Shown in pieces: positions 7,825-17,700 of a DNA stretch of 64,000 nt (its first letter is position 1; each line of letters begins with the position of its first letter). The notes beneath the pieces are model-generated. The model saw only the letters and a program-made list of their open reading frames with translations. It had not been told where the DNA came from and ran no database searches. A program made the translations under genes and the position numbers. This stretch comes from Synechococcus sp. ROS8604 (GTDB taxonomy: Bacteria; Cyanobacteriota; Cyanobacteriia; PCC-6307; Cyanobiaceae), in contig NZ_CP047946.1 in the NCBI RefSeq assembly GCF_014279655.1, forward strand, positions 868,001-932,000, in the 5' to 3' direction.

Positions 7825-8463
7825 TTAAACCTGGGAGTAATAAGCATTTTCTTCGGGCTCATCGTAAAGTGCAACAGGAAAGTTATTGAAATAAGCTTCA
7901 AAGGTTTTACTCCAAACTTCTCCCCATGGAGTCATTGTTGTTGACTCATGGTCGTCCTTAGTCTTCCGATATGCAATAACGTCATCAATTAAAATCTCGT
8001 GGGTGTAGTTCACGGATTCGTTTTCTAACTCTTCTTTCATTTCTTCCAGTTCGTCATCGTCCATCTTGGTTGCAACTTCATGCAAGCTGTACTTTTCAAC
8101 CATCTCTGATGTTAAGTAGAATCTGTGCATATGCTCATCAAAGTCATAAAATATTCCATCATCATTCTCTACAAACTCAGTACCGCGATCAACTTCTTGT
8201 TGATGTGAAACTGCTATGCAAACCTCAACATAGGCATGGTTGTCCTTATCCCAATTCCAGGCAGGTGTTTGAATTTGTGCTGTTTTACCGTTCGATCTCC
8301 ATTTCTGAGCTTCCTTCTTGGCTAATTCAACAGAAGGAAACCACTTCCAGTCGCCGTCTTGATTGAATACCTCAAACCAAGTACTAAGTCCTTGTGGTGG
8401 CAGTTCAGTCACTTGGGTAGAAAGTGATGTTGCTTTCGATCTAGACATTAATTCTAGCAGCAA
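7825..8463 (-). CDS. Acidic hypothetical protein (212 aa), paralog of the 5349-5786 product
   Basis: A 212-residue soluble protein. The N-terminal ~80 residues form a Trp-rich segment (STWFEVFNQDGDWKWFPSVE and on), which resembles a small beta-strand domain. The C-terminal ~130 residues share two conserved blocks with the 145-residue product of 5349-5786. ATG at 8448 (MSRSKATS) is an alternative start five codons in. rmuC and the 116-residue gene lie between the two paralogs on the same strand. No function is assigned. Confidence 0.7.
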   Translation of the reverse strand: MLLELMSRSKATSLSTQVTELPPQGLSTWFEVFNQDGDWKWFPSVELAKKEAQKWRSNGKTAQIQTPAWNWDKDNHAYVEVCIAVSHQQEVDRGTEFVENDDGIFYDFDEHMHRFYLTSEMVEKYSLHEVATKMDDDELEEMKEELENESVNYTHEILIDDVIAYRKTKDDHESTTMTPWGEVWSKTFEAYFNNFPVALYDEPEENAYYSQV

Positions 8464-8540
8464 TATCTCTATTGTTGAATCTCTCTAAAGAGTTGGTGTT
8501 TGAATCTAGCCTTGTAAACATACTTGCAACATGTTTTCGA

Positions 8541-8903
8541 TTACTCCTGTGACTCTTCTGAATCTCTCTTGAGTGCTCGTTGTCCATCCTTTGTGACGAG
8601 ATGTATGCAATACCTTACGATGGGTATGTTTCCGACGGCAGCTATAAACATGAACGTCCATTCTAAGACTGGGTCAATACTTTCGTCTAGCAAGTCAATG
8701 CCAATCAATCTAAAAAATAACATGATAAATAATACCCAAGGAATGCATAAGAATAAATAAATACCAAATTTCCACGTCCTTCTGGTAATCATGTAGATGA
8801 TTACGGCAATATTTCCGATAAATGGAAGAACCATTGCGACAGAGAGTGACCATGCAATCAACCCTTTATCACTCAGTCGACGTTGTAATGGTTTCTTTTT
8901 CAT
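8541..8903 (-). CDS. Small membrane protein (120 aa)
   Basis: A 120-residue protein with three to four predicted transmembrane segments (beginning GLIAWSLSVAMVLPFIGNIA, then KFGIYLFLCIPWVLFIMLFF and WTFMFIAAVGNIPIV). Both ends are charged, with a basic N-terminus (MKKKPLQRR) and a C-terminal tail rich in Lys, Arg, Glu and Ser. The Phe/Ile/Met-rich composition is normal for an inner-membrane protein. No family is recognised. It lies between the acidic hypothetical gene and the helicase-nuclease gene, all on the minus strand but separated by about 80 bases on each side. Confidence 0.65.
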   Translation of the reverse strand: MKKKPLQRRLSDKGLIAWSLSVAMVLPFIGNIAVIIYMITRRTWKFGIYLFLCIPWVLFIMLFFRLIGIDLLDESIDPVLEWTFMFIAAVGNIPIVRYCIHLVTKDGQRALKRDSEESQE

Positions 8904-8987
8904 GCCATGACTTTGATTGTCTATCTATTATAAGTTGTCTTTTGCTGAAATCTTCAAGTAGGTTATCTCCCACAGCAAGCCTCCAGT

Positions 8988-11900
8988 TCAGTTGATTCTC
9001 CCGAGACTTCTTAATTTCTTAATCTCATCTTCTATCCGGTTAACAATTCGTGCGCCTCGTCGCCTGAAGGGAAGTTTCTCGAAGATTGCCTTGAAGATCT
9101 CATCGTCGGAATGAAGGACCCCGTCAGAACAGAACCAGACAATGTATTCAGCCAACTCACTCCCGTAGTCGTCTATTGATCCGAGTTCGGGGATCAGGGG
9201 TTCGGCTCCTTTCTTTTCAGGTGCAATTGGGGTGGGTTCTTTTGGCTCTAGGGAGCGAGTTGGCTCAGCAGGTTTTGGGTTTGCCTCGAAGGTATTGAGA
9301 GCTTCTTCAACGGCTTGCTTTACCAAAAATACTTCGTTCTCCTTGTTACGGAACCACTCGGTCGACCAAATGCGGTGAAACTTCCAACCCAGCCGTTCCA
9401 GGTGAGCTTGGCGAATCCGGTCTCGATCTCTCGCTGTTTCTGAAGAGTGGTACGAGGCTCCATCGGCCTCGATCGCGAGGATGAAGCGTCCAGGGCTATC
9501 CGGGTGCTGAACCGCGAAATCCAGCCGATACCCAGAGACGCCGTACTGGGGCACCATCCCAATTCCTTGCTTGCGAAGCGAGTCATAGATGTCTTGTTCG
9601 AACGGATTCATCGGCACCGTCTCCGCTGATAAATCCCCGAGGTCTTCGCCTCCGCTTTGCACGAAGCGCAGGTATTGGATTAACCCTTTCGCACCGATGC
9701 TGTTCAGTTTGTTGTCGTCGTATTGATAGGGATTGATTGTTGAGACGACCTCTACCCGCTTGCGGGCCCGTGTGACAGCGACATTGAGGCGTCGTAAGCC
9801 AGACAGGTTCTTGTCTCTGTTGATGGGTCCAAAGTCGTAGCGGAGCTTTCCGATCTCTCTTGGGCCATATCCGGTTGAAATGATGACGACGTCACGCTCA
9901 TCGCCCTGGATCGATTCCAGGTGGCGAATGATGAATTTCTCGTCTGGTCTGCCTTCAGGGAACAGCTGGATCGATGGGTCTTCACCAACCTGACGGTCAA
10001 ATTCGTTTTGGATATTGCGGGCGTGGTCAGAGCCAAGAGCGATCACCGCAAGGCTCAAGTCCGGGCGAAGGGTGAGATTTGTGATCGCTACCTGAACGGT
10101 GCGTTGAATTTCTGCACGGGGTGACTTGCCTGTGACATCGCTGAGCTGCCCTTCGACGAGGTGGTATTCGAATGGTGGTTCCAGGCTTGTAGAGGGAGCC
10201 GTGACCAACCGCCGTCCGTATAGCTCCGGGTGTTGGTTAGAGAAGGCAATGAGGCGTTCATCCTCTGAGCGGTAATGCCATGAAAGGGTCCTTACACCTT
10301 GGCTAGGCAAGACCGCTTTTACGGCTTCGAGAAGCGACTCCGCTTCATCGACGGCGTCAAAGACATCGTCCTCTGGGTCATCGCTCGTTGCGATCTCGTC
10401 TTCGTCCTCTTTTGTTGCGAAGAACGAGGTGCTCGTCGGTGAAAGTTGTTTGGAGTCACCGGCGACGATCGTCTGCTTTCCGCGGAGGATTGAGATGATT
10501 GCCTCAAAAGGGACGATCTGACTGGCTTCATCAAAGATGACGACATCGAAGAAAGCCTTATCAGGGGGGAGTAACTCGGAGACCACAAGAGGACTCATGG
10601 CCCAGCAAGGCTTGAGTGCTTTGAGCAATTCCGGTGTCTCAGCGAAGAGTCGACGAGCAGATTTCCGATTACGCCTCCTCCTGTGCTGGGTTTCGATTAC
10701 ATCGGCCTGCTCAGGGTTCGCGATCCGCACGGCATGAGCTCGCTCAGCGCAGAGACGGCGTATGCGCTGACCATTTGTTCGTATGTGATCGGCATCCCGT
10801 TCCCGAAAGTCCTCGATGTTGCGATCGAGGTACTGACGCCCGGAGTTACGTAAGGCTGGTGACTGGATGCGAATGGCTTCTTCGACGTAGTTCGACCACT
10901 CCTTCTTCAAGCCATCGCAAACTGCCTTCGCTGATTCACCAGCACAAAGTTGGGTGATCAACTGATCGAATAACTCTTTTGAGCTAGCGATCAGTTGCTG
11001 GAGGTTCTCGAGCTCTCGATGCAAGTCAGGGGCATAAGGCAATTGGGTTCGAATCCCTTCAAACCGGCTGATCACTGCGTCGACTTCTTCGATTGAGCAG
11101 CTATCAGGTGACAAGTCCTCGACCAAAGAGTTGAGTCGCGATAACGCCTCAAAGAAATTCGTCAGGGTGTCTCTGAGATCTTGTGGATATGTCCTCGCTT
11201 CTGCAGGCACACCCACTGCATGAAGTGAGCTGAGAGCAGTCATCGATCGGCAAGCAGCCCGAAGAGTTTTTGCTGATGCCTGCACGCCTTCTTGCAAGGC
11301 CGACTTCATGCCAGCCAGTGAATCTCGATAACTCTTATCGAAGAGGTATTTGAAGCACCGCAGTAGAAACGGTTGAGCCAAGTCTGTTTTTAGGCGCTTT
11401 AGCTGAGCAACGGCAGGAAGCTTGCGAAGGTCAGGAGCCATCAGCTCCAGGTTTTCACTGACGACGTCCAAATTGTCGAGGATTGGCTGGATTTGATGAG
11501 GGCTCTGGATCGACACCTCTTCGCCTGTTAAGCGAGCTTTGGCTTCAACCTTTTCAAGCCAGCTTTTGATTGAGCGTTGTGCTCCTTTTAGCTTGTCCAG
11601 AGTCTCGAGAGTACTGCGGATTGCTTGGGGTGTTTGAAGTTGTCCATTTTTGATCGCCTTCGCGACAGGTGAATGGCTTGCAAGTAGGTCTTGCGCTGCA
11701 AGAGAAATCAGCTCTGCCAGGCACGTCTCGGTGTCTCTGATCTGGTCAAGGGTGATCGCATCCATGCATGACGTACCGACTTCGAAGACTTGAGACGGCT
11801 TATGACCAGCCTCCATCGCTAGATCCAAAACCTCTAGGTAGGAGCAGTTCCATGGTTCCTGCTTTGCCTGAATTGCTGCGCTTCGGTCGACAAGCTTTTG

Positions 11901-13007
11901 GCGAACCTCCCCGAGCTCAAGTTGTTCTGCGCTGAAGTCCCTATCGGGGATTGACTTGATTTCTTCGAGAGCTGAAACGAAGGGCCCTGTAGGCCTTTTT
12001 CGAACTGCCTCTGAGGAGTGCAAATCGAAGAAGCAATCCCCTAGCCCAACATTGTCGATCCGCTTTTTAACTGCATCGATTGCTGCTCGCTTTTCCGCGA
12101 CAAACAGAACACTTTTCCCGACTGCGATGTAGCTCGCGATCAAGTTCGCGATCGTTTGGCTTTTCCCTGTGCCAGGTGGCCCCTCAATGACAAGGTTTTG
12201 TCCCTGCAGAGCGGTGTTAATCGCCCACTGCTGACTGGAGTCCGCATCAAGTACCAGGAACTCCTGTTTGGGGGTGATGAAATTTGGTGCGTCCTGCCTC
12301 GCATTACTGATGTCCTCCCTTAGGGCGTCCTTGCTTTCGGCGTCTCCGGCAAGTGCAGCAATCAGCGTGTTCTCTTCAAGCGAAACAGTCGCGTTTTGTA
12401 GATCCGCAACCATTGGCAGGTTGGGGTACTTGAGGTTTTTTATTGCATGTCCATCAAGCCTTTGAATTTCGAGGTCTGCAGGACATTGCGCTGCAAACAG
12501 CTCCCAGAGGTTCTCCTCAGTGGGGTCTTCCAGCTCTTCGAAGCTCTCATCCTTAATACCTATTGCCATTCGGCGTTGCAGGTGGAGGATTAAGACGGGG
12601 TTGATCTCCGGTTCGGTGTCGACAAGCCTGAGCTTGGTATTGATAAAGGCCCCCCCTTCGTTCTCGAGTTCGACTGAGTAGAGAAACAAAGGTGCGTTGG
12701 CGTTGCTGATCTTGTCGGTCTTCCAGGTGGCGAAGCCAGAAGCAAGCTTGAGCACTTCGATGCCGCGCTGCTCTTTGAACTCGATGGCTGTTTTGATTGC
12801 CCCCTTTGCGGGCTTCATTTGATCGGGATCAGTCAGGTCGCATAGATCCGTGATCGCGACTGTGTCTCCGTTTAGAAGCGCGGAGAGTCCCTTTGGATCC
12901 GGAAGGATCGTTGAGGTTTTTGTGACCTTGAAGTTGATCAGCTCATTTCTAGCTGTGAGGTCAACCAGCTCGTCAGCCCATCTTTGAAATCGCTCTTGTA
13001 AAGTCAC
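8988..13007 (-). CDS. DUF4011-type superfamily 1 helicase with C-terminal nuclease domain
   Basis: 1339 residues. The N-terminus matches the DUF4011 pattern (DELVDLTARNELINF, ~residues 12-26). A superfamily 1 helicase core follows with Walker A GPPGTGKS at 276-283, Walker B IFDEAS at ~826, and late motifs including SIQGDERDVVIIS and LNVAVTRARKRVEVV. After the helicase comes a Vsr/DUF559/MTES_1575-like PD-(D/E)xK nuclease (~1155-1210: GYRLDFAVQ, AIEADGASYH, LGWKFHRIWSTEWF), then a DUF3320-like tail. This order is that of Hhe-type defence proteins, in which one polypeptide combines helicase and nuclease. The GTG start overlaps the protease stop (GTGA), so the two genes are probably translated together. 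The likely role is cytoplasmic anti-phage DNA processing. Confidence 0.9.
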   Translation of the reverse strand: MTLQERFQRWADELVDLTARNELINFKVTKTSTILPDPKGLSALLNGDTVAITDLCDLTDPDQMKPAKGAIKTAIEFKEQRGIEVLKLASGFATWKTDKISNANAPLFLYSVELENEGGAFINTKLRLVDTEPEINPVLILHLQRRMAIGIKDESFEELEDPTEENLWELFAAQCPADLEIQRLDGHAIKNLKYPNLPMVADLQNATVSLEENTLIAALAGDAESKDALREDISNARQDAPNFITPKQEFLVLDADSSQQWAINTALQGQNLVIEGPPGTGKSQTIANLIASYIAVGKSVLFVAEKRAAIDAVKKRIDNVGLGDCFFDLHSSEAVRKRPTGPFVSALEEIKSIPDRDFSAEQLELGEVRQKLVDRSAAIQAKQEPWNCSYLEVLDLAMEAGHKPSQVFEVGTSCMDAITLDQIRDTETCLAELISLAAQDLLASHSPVAKAIKNGQLQTPQAIRSTLETLDKLKGAQRSIKSWLEKVEAKARLTGEEVSIQSPHQIQPILDNLDVVSENLELMAPDLRKLPAVAQLKRLKTDLAQPFLLRCFKYLFDKSYRDSLAGMKSALQEGVQASAKTLRAACRSMTALSSLHAVGVPAEARTYPQDLRDTLTNFFEALSRLNSLVEDLSPDSCSIEEVDAVISRFEGIRTQLPYAPDLHRELENLQQLIASSKELFDQLITQLCAGESAKAVCDGLKKEWSNYVEEAIRIQSPALRNSGRQYLDRNIEDFRERDADHIRTNGQRIRRLCAERAHAVRIANPEQADVIETQHRRRRNRKSARRLFAETPELLKALKPCWAMSPLVVSELLPPDKAFFDVVIFDEASQIVPFEAIISILRGKQTIVAGDSKQLSPTSTSFFATKEDEDEIATSDDPEDDVFDAVDEAESLLEAVKAVLPSQGVRTLSWHYRSEDERLIAFSNQHPELYGRRLVTAPSTSLEPPFEYHLVEGQLSDVTGKSPRAEIQRTVQVAITNLTLRPDLSLAVIALGSDHARNIQNEFDRQVGEDPSIQLFPEGRPDEKFIIRHLESIQGDERDVVIISTGYGPREIGKLRYDFGPINRDKNLSGLRRLNVAVTRARKRVEVVSTINPYQYDDNKLNSIGAKGLIQYLRFVQSGGEDLGDLSAETVPMNPFEQDIYDSLRKQGIGMVPQYGVSGYRLDFAVQHPDSPGRFILAIEADGASYHSSETARDRDRIRQAHLERLGWKFHRIWSTEWFRNKENEVFLVKQAVEEALNTFEANPKPAEPTRSLEPKEPTPIAPEKKGAEPLIPELGSIDDYGSELAEYIVWFCSDGVLHSDDEIFKAIFEKLPFRRRGARIVNRIEDEIKKLRSLGRIN

Positions 13008-14218
13008 TTTAATGACTCTCTAATGCTTAACCACTCTTGAGCAAGTTTCCCCTTAGATGAACCTAAGATTTTGCCCTTAAGCTCGGGGTAACGCTCATAA
13101 AAGATTACATCAGTACGGCGATCTAGATCTTTTTCTCTTTCAGCTGAATCAGGTAAAACAAATGCAAATACTCCACCATTAACTTTGACGCGCACATCAC
13201 CATCAGAATCAGTCCACCATCTTCCCTGATAAACCTGACCCTTCAAAATAACTTCAGCTTTCTCGTCCTCCCATAGCGCTATTGTTCTCTTTAATCCACT
13301 CACGGTTTCGGTTAGGTCATAAACCAAGTGACCATTATTATTCTTACGTGTGCCAACAAAACAGTTAGCCGCTTCAAGATCTCCCCCATCATCTTGCTGA
13401 AACCAGCATTTTGGTTTTTCCTCCATGATCATATTCGGACTAGGGTAAGTAGTGCGATTAGCTAATGCAGGGCTATCGGACATTGTTCCTTCGTCACTTA
13501 CAAGAAAATTCTGAAGCTGGCTCGACGAAATTGCAAATGCAAGGCCCTCACTATCTCTGCGGATAAATGTTGCGACTCCTACAACGCAACCTGTCTTGTC
13601 CAGGATTGCCCCGCCTGAGTTACCAGGATTAATAGGAGCATCAATCTGAATGACGCGGCCATTATCTCGATGAGCACTGACAATTCCCCTGGTAATGGTG
13701 AACTCCAAGCCACGCGGAGCGCCTATAGCAACAATATCTGCACCGGTGTTTACCTTACCTTGCTTAATCTTTAGGACTTTGCCTATATTTCCTGAAAGCT
13801 CAAGCAATGCTAAATCATTGTCCAGGCTTTGAACATCTCCAATTTTTACTACAGCAGCCTGATCCTTTGAATCATCGGACCACTTAAGCGTCACCACACT
13901 GTTTCCCTGCACAACATGTGCGTTGGTTACAAGCAGCGTTGAATTGTTCTCATGCTTCACAACAAAAGCACTACCAACCCCCGAATCAGTCAATACAACA
14001 GCAATACCGCTTTTGGATTTATCAAATAATTCTTCAGCTGAATATTCTTGAATAGTACATTCACTTGGAAGGTTTCTTATGATTTTTTTAGAAGTTAACT
14101 CTTTGACTTGTCCTGCCGAAATTGCTGACTTATTGGATGTGATTTTTTTGCAGCCTGCTAATCCTGCTGCAAGCGTCAAAAACAGTAAAAGCAGGCATCT
14201 CGCAAATCTGTACTTCAT
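13004..14218 (-). CDS. Trypsin-like (S1C) serine protease, predicted lipoprotein
   Basis: About 404 residues from ATG 14218, preceded by GGAGATAATTCGAAT. The start is set by a lipoprotein signal (LLLLFLTLAAGLAGC). A chymotrypsin-fold protease domain follows, with all three catalytic residues visible: His in VTNAHVVQG, Asp in LDNDLALLEL and Ser in PINPGNSGGAI. There is no PDZ domain. Instead the C-terminal ~150 residues carry a Cys-containing beta-rich region (CWFQQDDGGDLEAANCF) of unknown fold. DegP/HhoA-type proteases act in the envelope. Here the gene overlaps the helicase-nuclease start by four bases, an odd partner for an exported protease. A longer frame from 14254 exists but would mask the signal. 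Confidence 0.88.
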   Translation of the reverse strand: MKYRFARCLLLLFLTLAAGLAGCKKITSNKSAISAGQVKELTSKKIIRNLPSECTIQEYSAEELFDKSKSGIAVVLTDSGVGSAFVVKHENNSTLLVTNAHVVQGNSVVTLKWSDDSKDQAAVVKIGDVQSLDNDLALLELSGNIGKVLKIKQGKVNTGADIVAIGAPRGLEFTITRGIVSAHRDNGRVIQIDAPINPGNSGGAILDKTGCVVGVATFIRRDSEGLAFAISSSQLQNFLVSDEGTMSDSPALANRTTYPSPNMIMEEKPKCWFQQDDGGDLEAANCFVGTRKNNNGHLVYDLTETVSGLKRTIALWEDEKAEVILKGQVYQGRWWTDSDGDVRVKVNGGVFAFVLPDSAEREKDLDRRTDVIFYERYPELKGKILGSSKGKLAQEWLSIRESLK

Positions 14219-14299
14219 ATTCGAATTATCTCCTGCCAGCCTTGGTTTGAACAATACCTGTTTGGGTGATTGTTACTTTGCCGCTATCCCCCAATCGGG

Positions 14300-14518
14300 T
14301 TAGAGGCTCACACCCAGCTGCCAAGCCATCAGCCTGTCCCTCTCCTCTTCCACTAATAAGGGCACCATCCAGTCGCCCTCAACCTCACCAGCTACATCCC
14401 TTCCAAGCTGTTCAATGCCAAGTGTGAGCCAAGACTTGTAGCCATCAGCGTCATTTGCCCTCAGTGCCATCAGCAGCTCCTGCAGCAGAGCCAGCGTCAT
14501 TTGAGTATCGATGGTCAT
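14300..14518 (-). CDS. Small hypothetical protein (72 aa)
   Basis: A 72-residue soluble, mainly helical acidic protein (MTIDTQMTLALLQELLMALR, then ANDADGYKSWLTLGIEQLGR and on). The amphipathic leucine pattern looks real, and the stop lies 82 bases before the protease start on the same strand. It could be the first gene of the protease/helicase-nuclease operon. No family is recognised. The overlapping plus-strand frame at 14455-14805 lacks protein character. Confidence 0.5.
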   Translation of the reverse strand: MTIDTQMTLALLQELLMALRANDADGYKSWLTLGIEQLGRDVAGEVEGDWMVPLLVEEERDRLMAWQLGVSL

Positions 14519-14756
14519 TGGTTTGGGGCAACTGCTTGAAGAATTCCTTACTGAAACAAAAAAACTTTGCTCGTGGAGTATTCATTCACGCCAAGTGCAG
14601 CAAGAGTCTGACCGTACTGGCCTTCGCTGATCCTCCCTTCCCTGAGTTCAGAAACTCATCAACGTTGGGAGAGACTATTGGTATTTACCGTCAGAACCAG
14701 ACACCATGTCACCGGCAGACAAAAGCTGATTCCTCTCCTCAACGAAGTCCGATCAC

Positions 14757-17700
14757 ATGCATGATCCTGTTGGTGTATTCAGTCGTACCCGTGAGCTCTA
14801 TCTGAGCTATCTAGACACCGCCTTTCGTATTGAAGACCCAGGGCTTGCCGAGGAAAGACAACAGTTGTTGCGGGAAGCTGGCCGAATGTGCACTGACCCT
14901 TTCCTGGAACCCCAACCAGAGTGGGCTCAGGATGGCCGCAGGTTCGAAGACCTCCTCAAAGAGCAGGGTCCTGAGGCTGCTCTAGGGGAAATGAGCCCAA
15001 AAGCTCGTCATTTGTTCCTTCAACTGATTGGTTGTGGTCTCATTGGCCGTGGGAACAATGGTGAATTATTCAAGCCTTATCGCCACCAACTGCAAATGTT
15101 GCAGAGAGGTGTAAGCGATGGTCAGGCTGGAATCGTGACTTCCGGTACTGGATCGGGCAAGACCGAGGCGTTTTTACTCCCCGTGCTGGCGACGATTATT
15201 GAGGAGGCCACACGGGAACGAGGTGGATGGTCTGCTCCTCATCCTGGGTATTTGCAGAACCGCTGGTGGTGCGATGCCCGTGGCATTCCGTTAGCGAAAC
15301 GGGACAGCACAGGGAACTACGGGTTGCGCGAAGACGTGCAAGTGAAAGGGTTGCAGTGGGATGGATTTAAGGATCGCCATCACCGCAATGGTGAGTCCCG
15401 CACTGCTGCGGTCCGGGCATTGATCCTCTATCCGATGAATGCTCTGGTGGAAGACCAGATGGCGCGACTTCGGGCGGCCATCGATTCACAAGATGCTCGC
15501 GATCTGTTTGCTCAAGAGCTCAACGGCAACCGCATTTTCTTTGGGCGTTACACAGGGCAAACACCAGGAGGTCCTTGCTATTGGCGTCCTCACGAGAGGG
15601 CCCTCGGCTCAGGTGTTGCGTCTTCAGTAAGTACCCCAGTACACGAGCTGATCCCTGGCCTTCCTGCTGATCCAGATCAAGAGCGACCCTTCACTCTGAC
15701 CCGGTGGAAGCAACAGGTCGCCAGTTCGCGCAAGCGACGCATTGAAGAGATGCTTCAGACGTATGCACGCATGGAGGATTTGCAGCAGGCAGTACGCACA
15801 GAGTTGCAGTTGCCGCCAAATCAACAGGCTGGTTGGCAGCAAACAGACGAGCAACGGGAAACGGCCTTCTCGTTCTCAAGCATTGATGGCGGTGAGCTGG
15901 TGTCTCGTTGGGATATGCAACTCACCCCACCCGACATCCTCATTACCAACATCAGCATGCTCAATGCAATGTTGAGCCGCTCCAGTGAAAGGCAAATGCT
16001 GGAGCAAACGCGCCACTGGTTGGAAGCCGATCCAAGAAATCGTTTCACCTTGGTGATTGATGAACTCCACCTTCAACGCGGTAGTGAAGGGACTGAGTTC
16101 ATGTATCTGCTGCGTTTGCTTTTAGTGAGGCTGGGCCTGGATCAACCTGATCGCCATCATCAGCTTCGATTGCTTGCCTCTAGTGCCTCGCTTCCTGCTA
16201 CAGGAACGGAAGGAGAGCAAAGCTTGAATTTCTTGCGTGATGCCTTCGCTGATTTTGGCCTGCCCTTAGGTTCCGAGCGCGAAGCCTGGCGAGATGCAAT
16301 AGTTCCGGGAAATCAAGAGCTGACTGAACCCAGCCCGGAATCCTGGCGGTTACCTCGCAACGCCAACCAAGTTCTGAAAGCTTGTAAGGCCTTTTGGGAG
16401 AGCGATCAAGGTCCATCTGATAACGATGCGCTCCTCGTTTCAAACCACCTGGATGGCTCAAACCTTGGAACTCATCAGCTTGAGTTGCTTGATGCGCTGA
16501 CCGTACCGGCCGCTGCCAATGCGTTGGAGCGCTGGCTGACGTTAGCCACTGCGATCGGTAGCGAATTGGAGAGCGCTTGCCACAACCGCGCTAGCGGCCT
16601 TCATGCCATCGCGACTGCGATTTGGATCAACCATGCCTGGACGGATACCGAGCTGGAAATCGTCCTTCGACTGTTCGCCGCCATTGTTGGGTCTGTCGGT
16701 GAAGGGCATTTCAAAGAGCAGGCGGTACTACCTCGATTCCGGCTCCACACCTTTTTCAAGAACCCAGAAGGTCTATTCACCACGGTGTTGCCTCCCTCAG
16801 AACGAACGGCAAAGGACCCTGACCGCTGGCAAGGCCCTCTTTCTCTAAACCTCAGTGGTCGACAGCTTTCAGAGGGCGCAGATGGCAGTTCTGAGCTGCG
16901 GCGCCAATTTGAGTTGCTCCACTGTGAATGTTGCGGCGAAACCTTTTTGGGTGGCATCCGTTCGAGACAAGATGCCTCAGGCAAAGAGGCCACCCTTCAG
17001 GAGCTGTTGCCCCATGAAGCCGACACGGAGCGGTTGCCTGATCTACCAATGGCCAATCGATTCGAACAGCTCTCGTATGAGGACTACGCAATCCTTTGGC
17101 CGGTAGGCGATAACAGCGAACCCCAAGCTGACGAGGACAACAAAGAGAGGTGGGAGCCCATTTGGCTCGATCCAGTTAGCGGTGTTCTCCGGCATAGCGA
17201 CAACGGTCAAGGCGATTGGCAGCCGGCCTATTTGTTTCAACGACAAGGCGATGAAAAGGTTCACAGGTTGACCAAAACCAGCCCTAGTAGTCATCGCCCC
17301 TGCCGCTGCCCCCGCTGCAAAAGCGACTACAGCCAAAGGCGCAAGCGGGGGACGAATTCCAACCCGTTTACCTATTCCCCCATCCAAAGCCTTAGGCCTT
17401 CCTATGGGCGCACAACTCAACTGCTAGCCACCGAATTATTCGATGCCCTAGCGCGTGGTCGCCACGACGGGCAAGGATCACCGCGGTTGGTCAGTTTTTC
17501 AGACAGTCGGCAGGGCGCGGCTCGGGCGGCTCTCGATGTGGAGAACTTGCATTACCGCGATCTCCTCCGAGAGGTGTTGATGGTGTCGCTCATGGATGTT
17601 GACGCCAGAAGGCGGCGAATGGCCGATGGCGAAGACGGCAACCATCCACTTGAAGTTCAGCTTCGAGAGATTGAGAAAGGCCTTGCTTCCCTGCGGCAGG

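Noticed and set aside
14455-14805. Plus-strand frame of 116 residues before the giant helicase gene
   Set aside because: Composition is not protein-like, and the helicase starts inside it in another frame.
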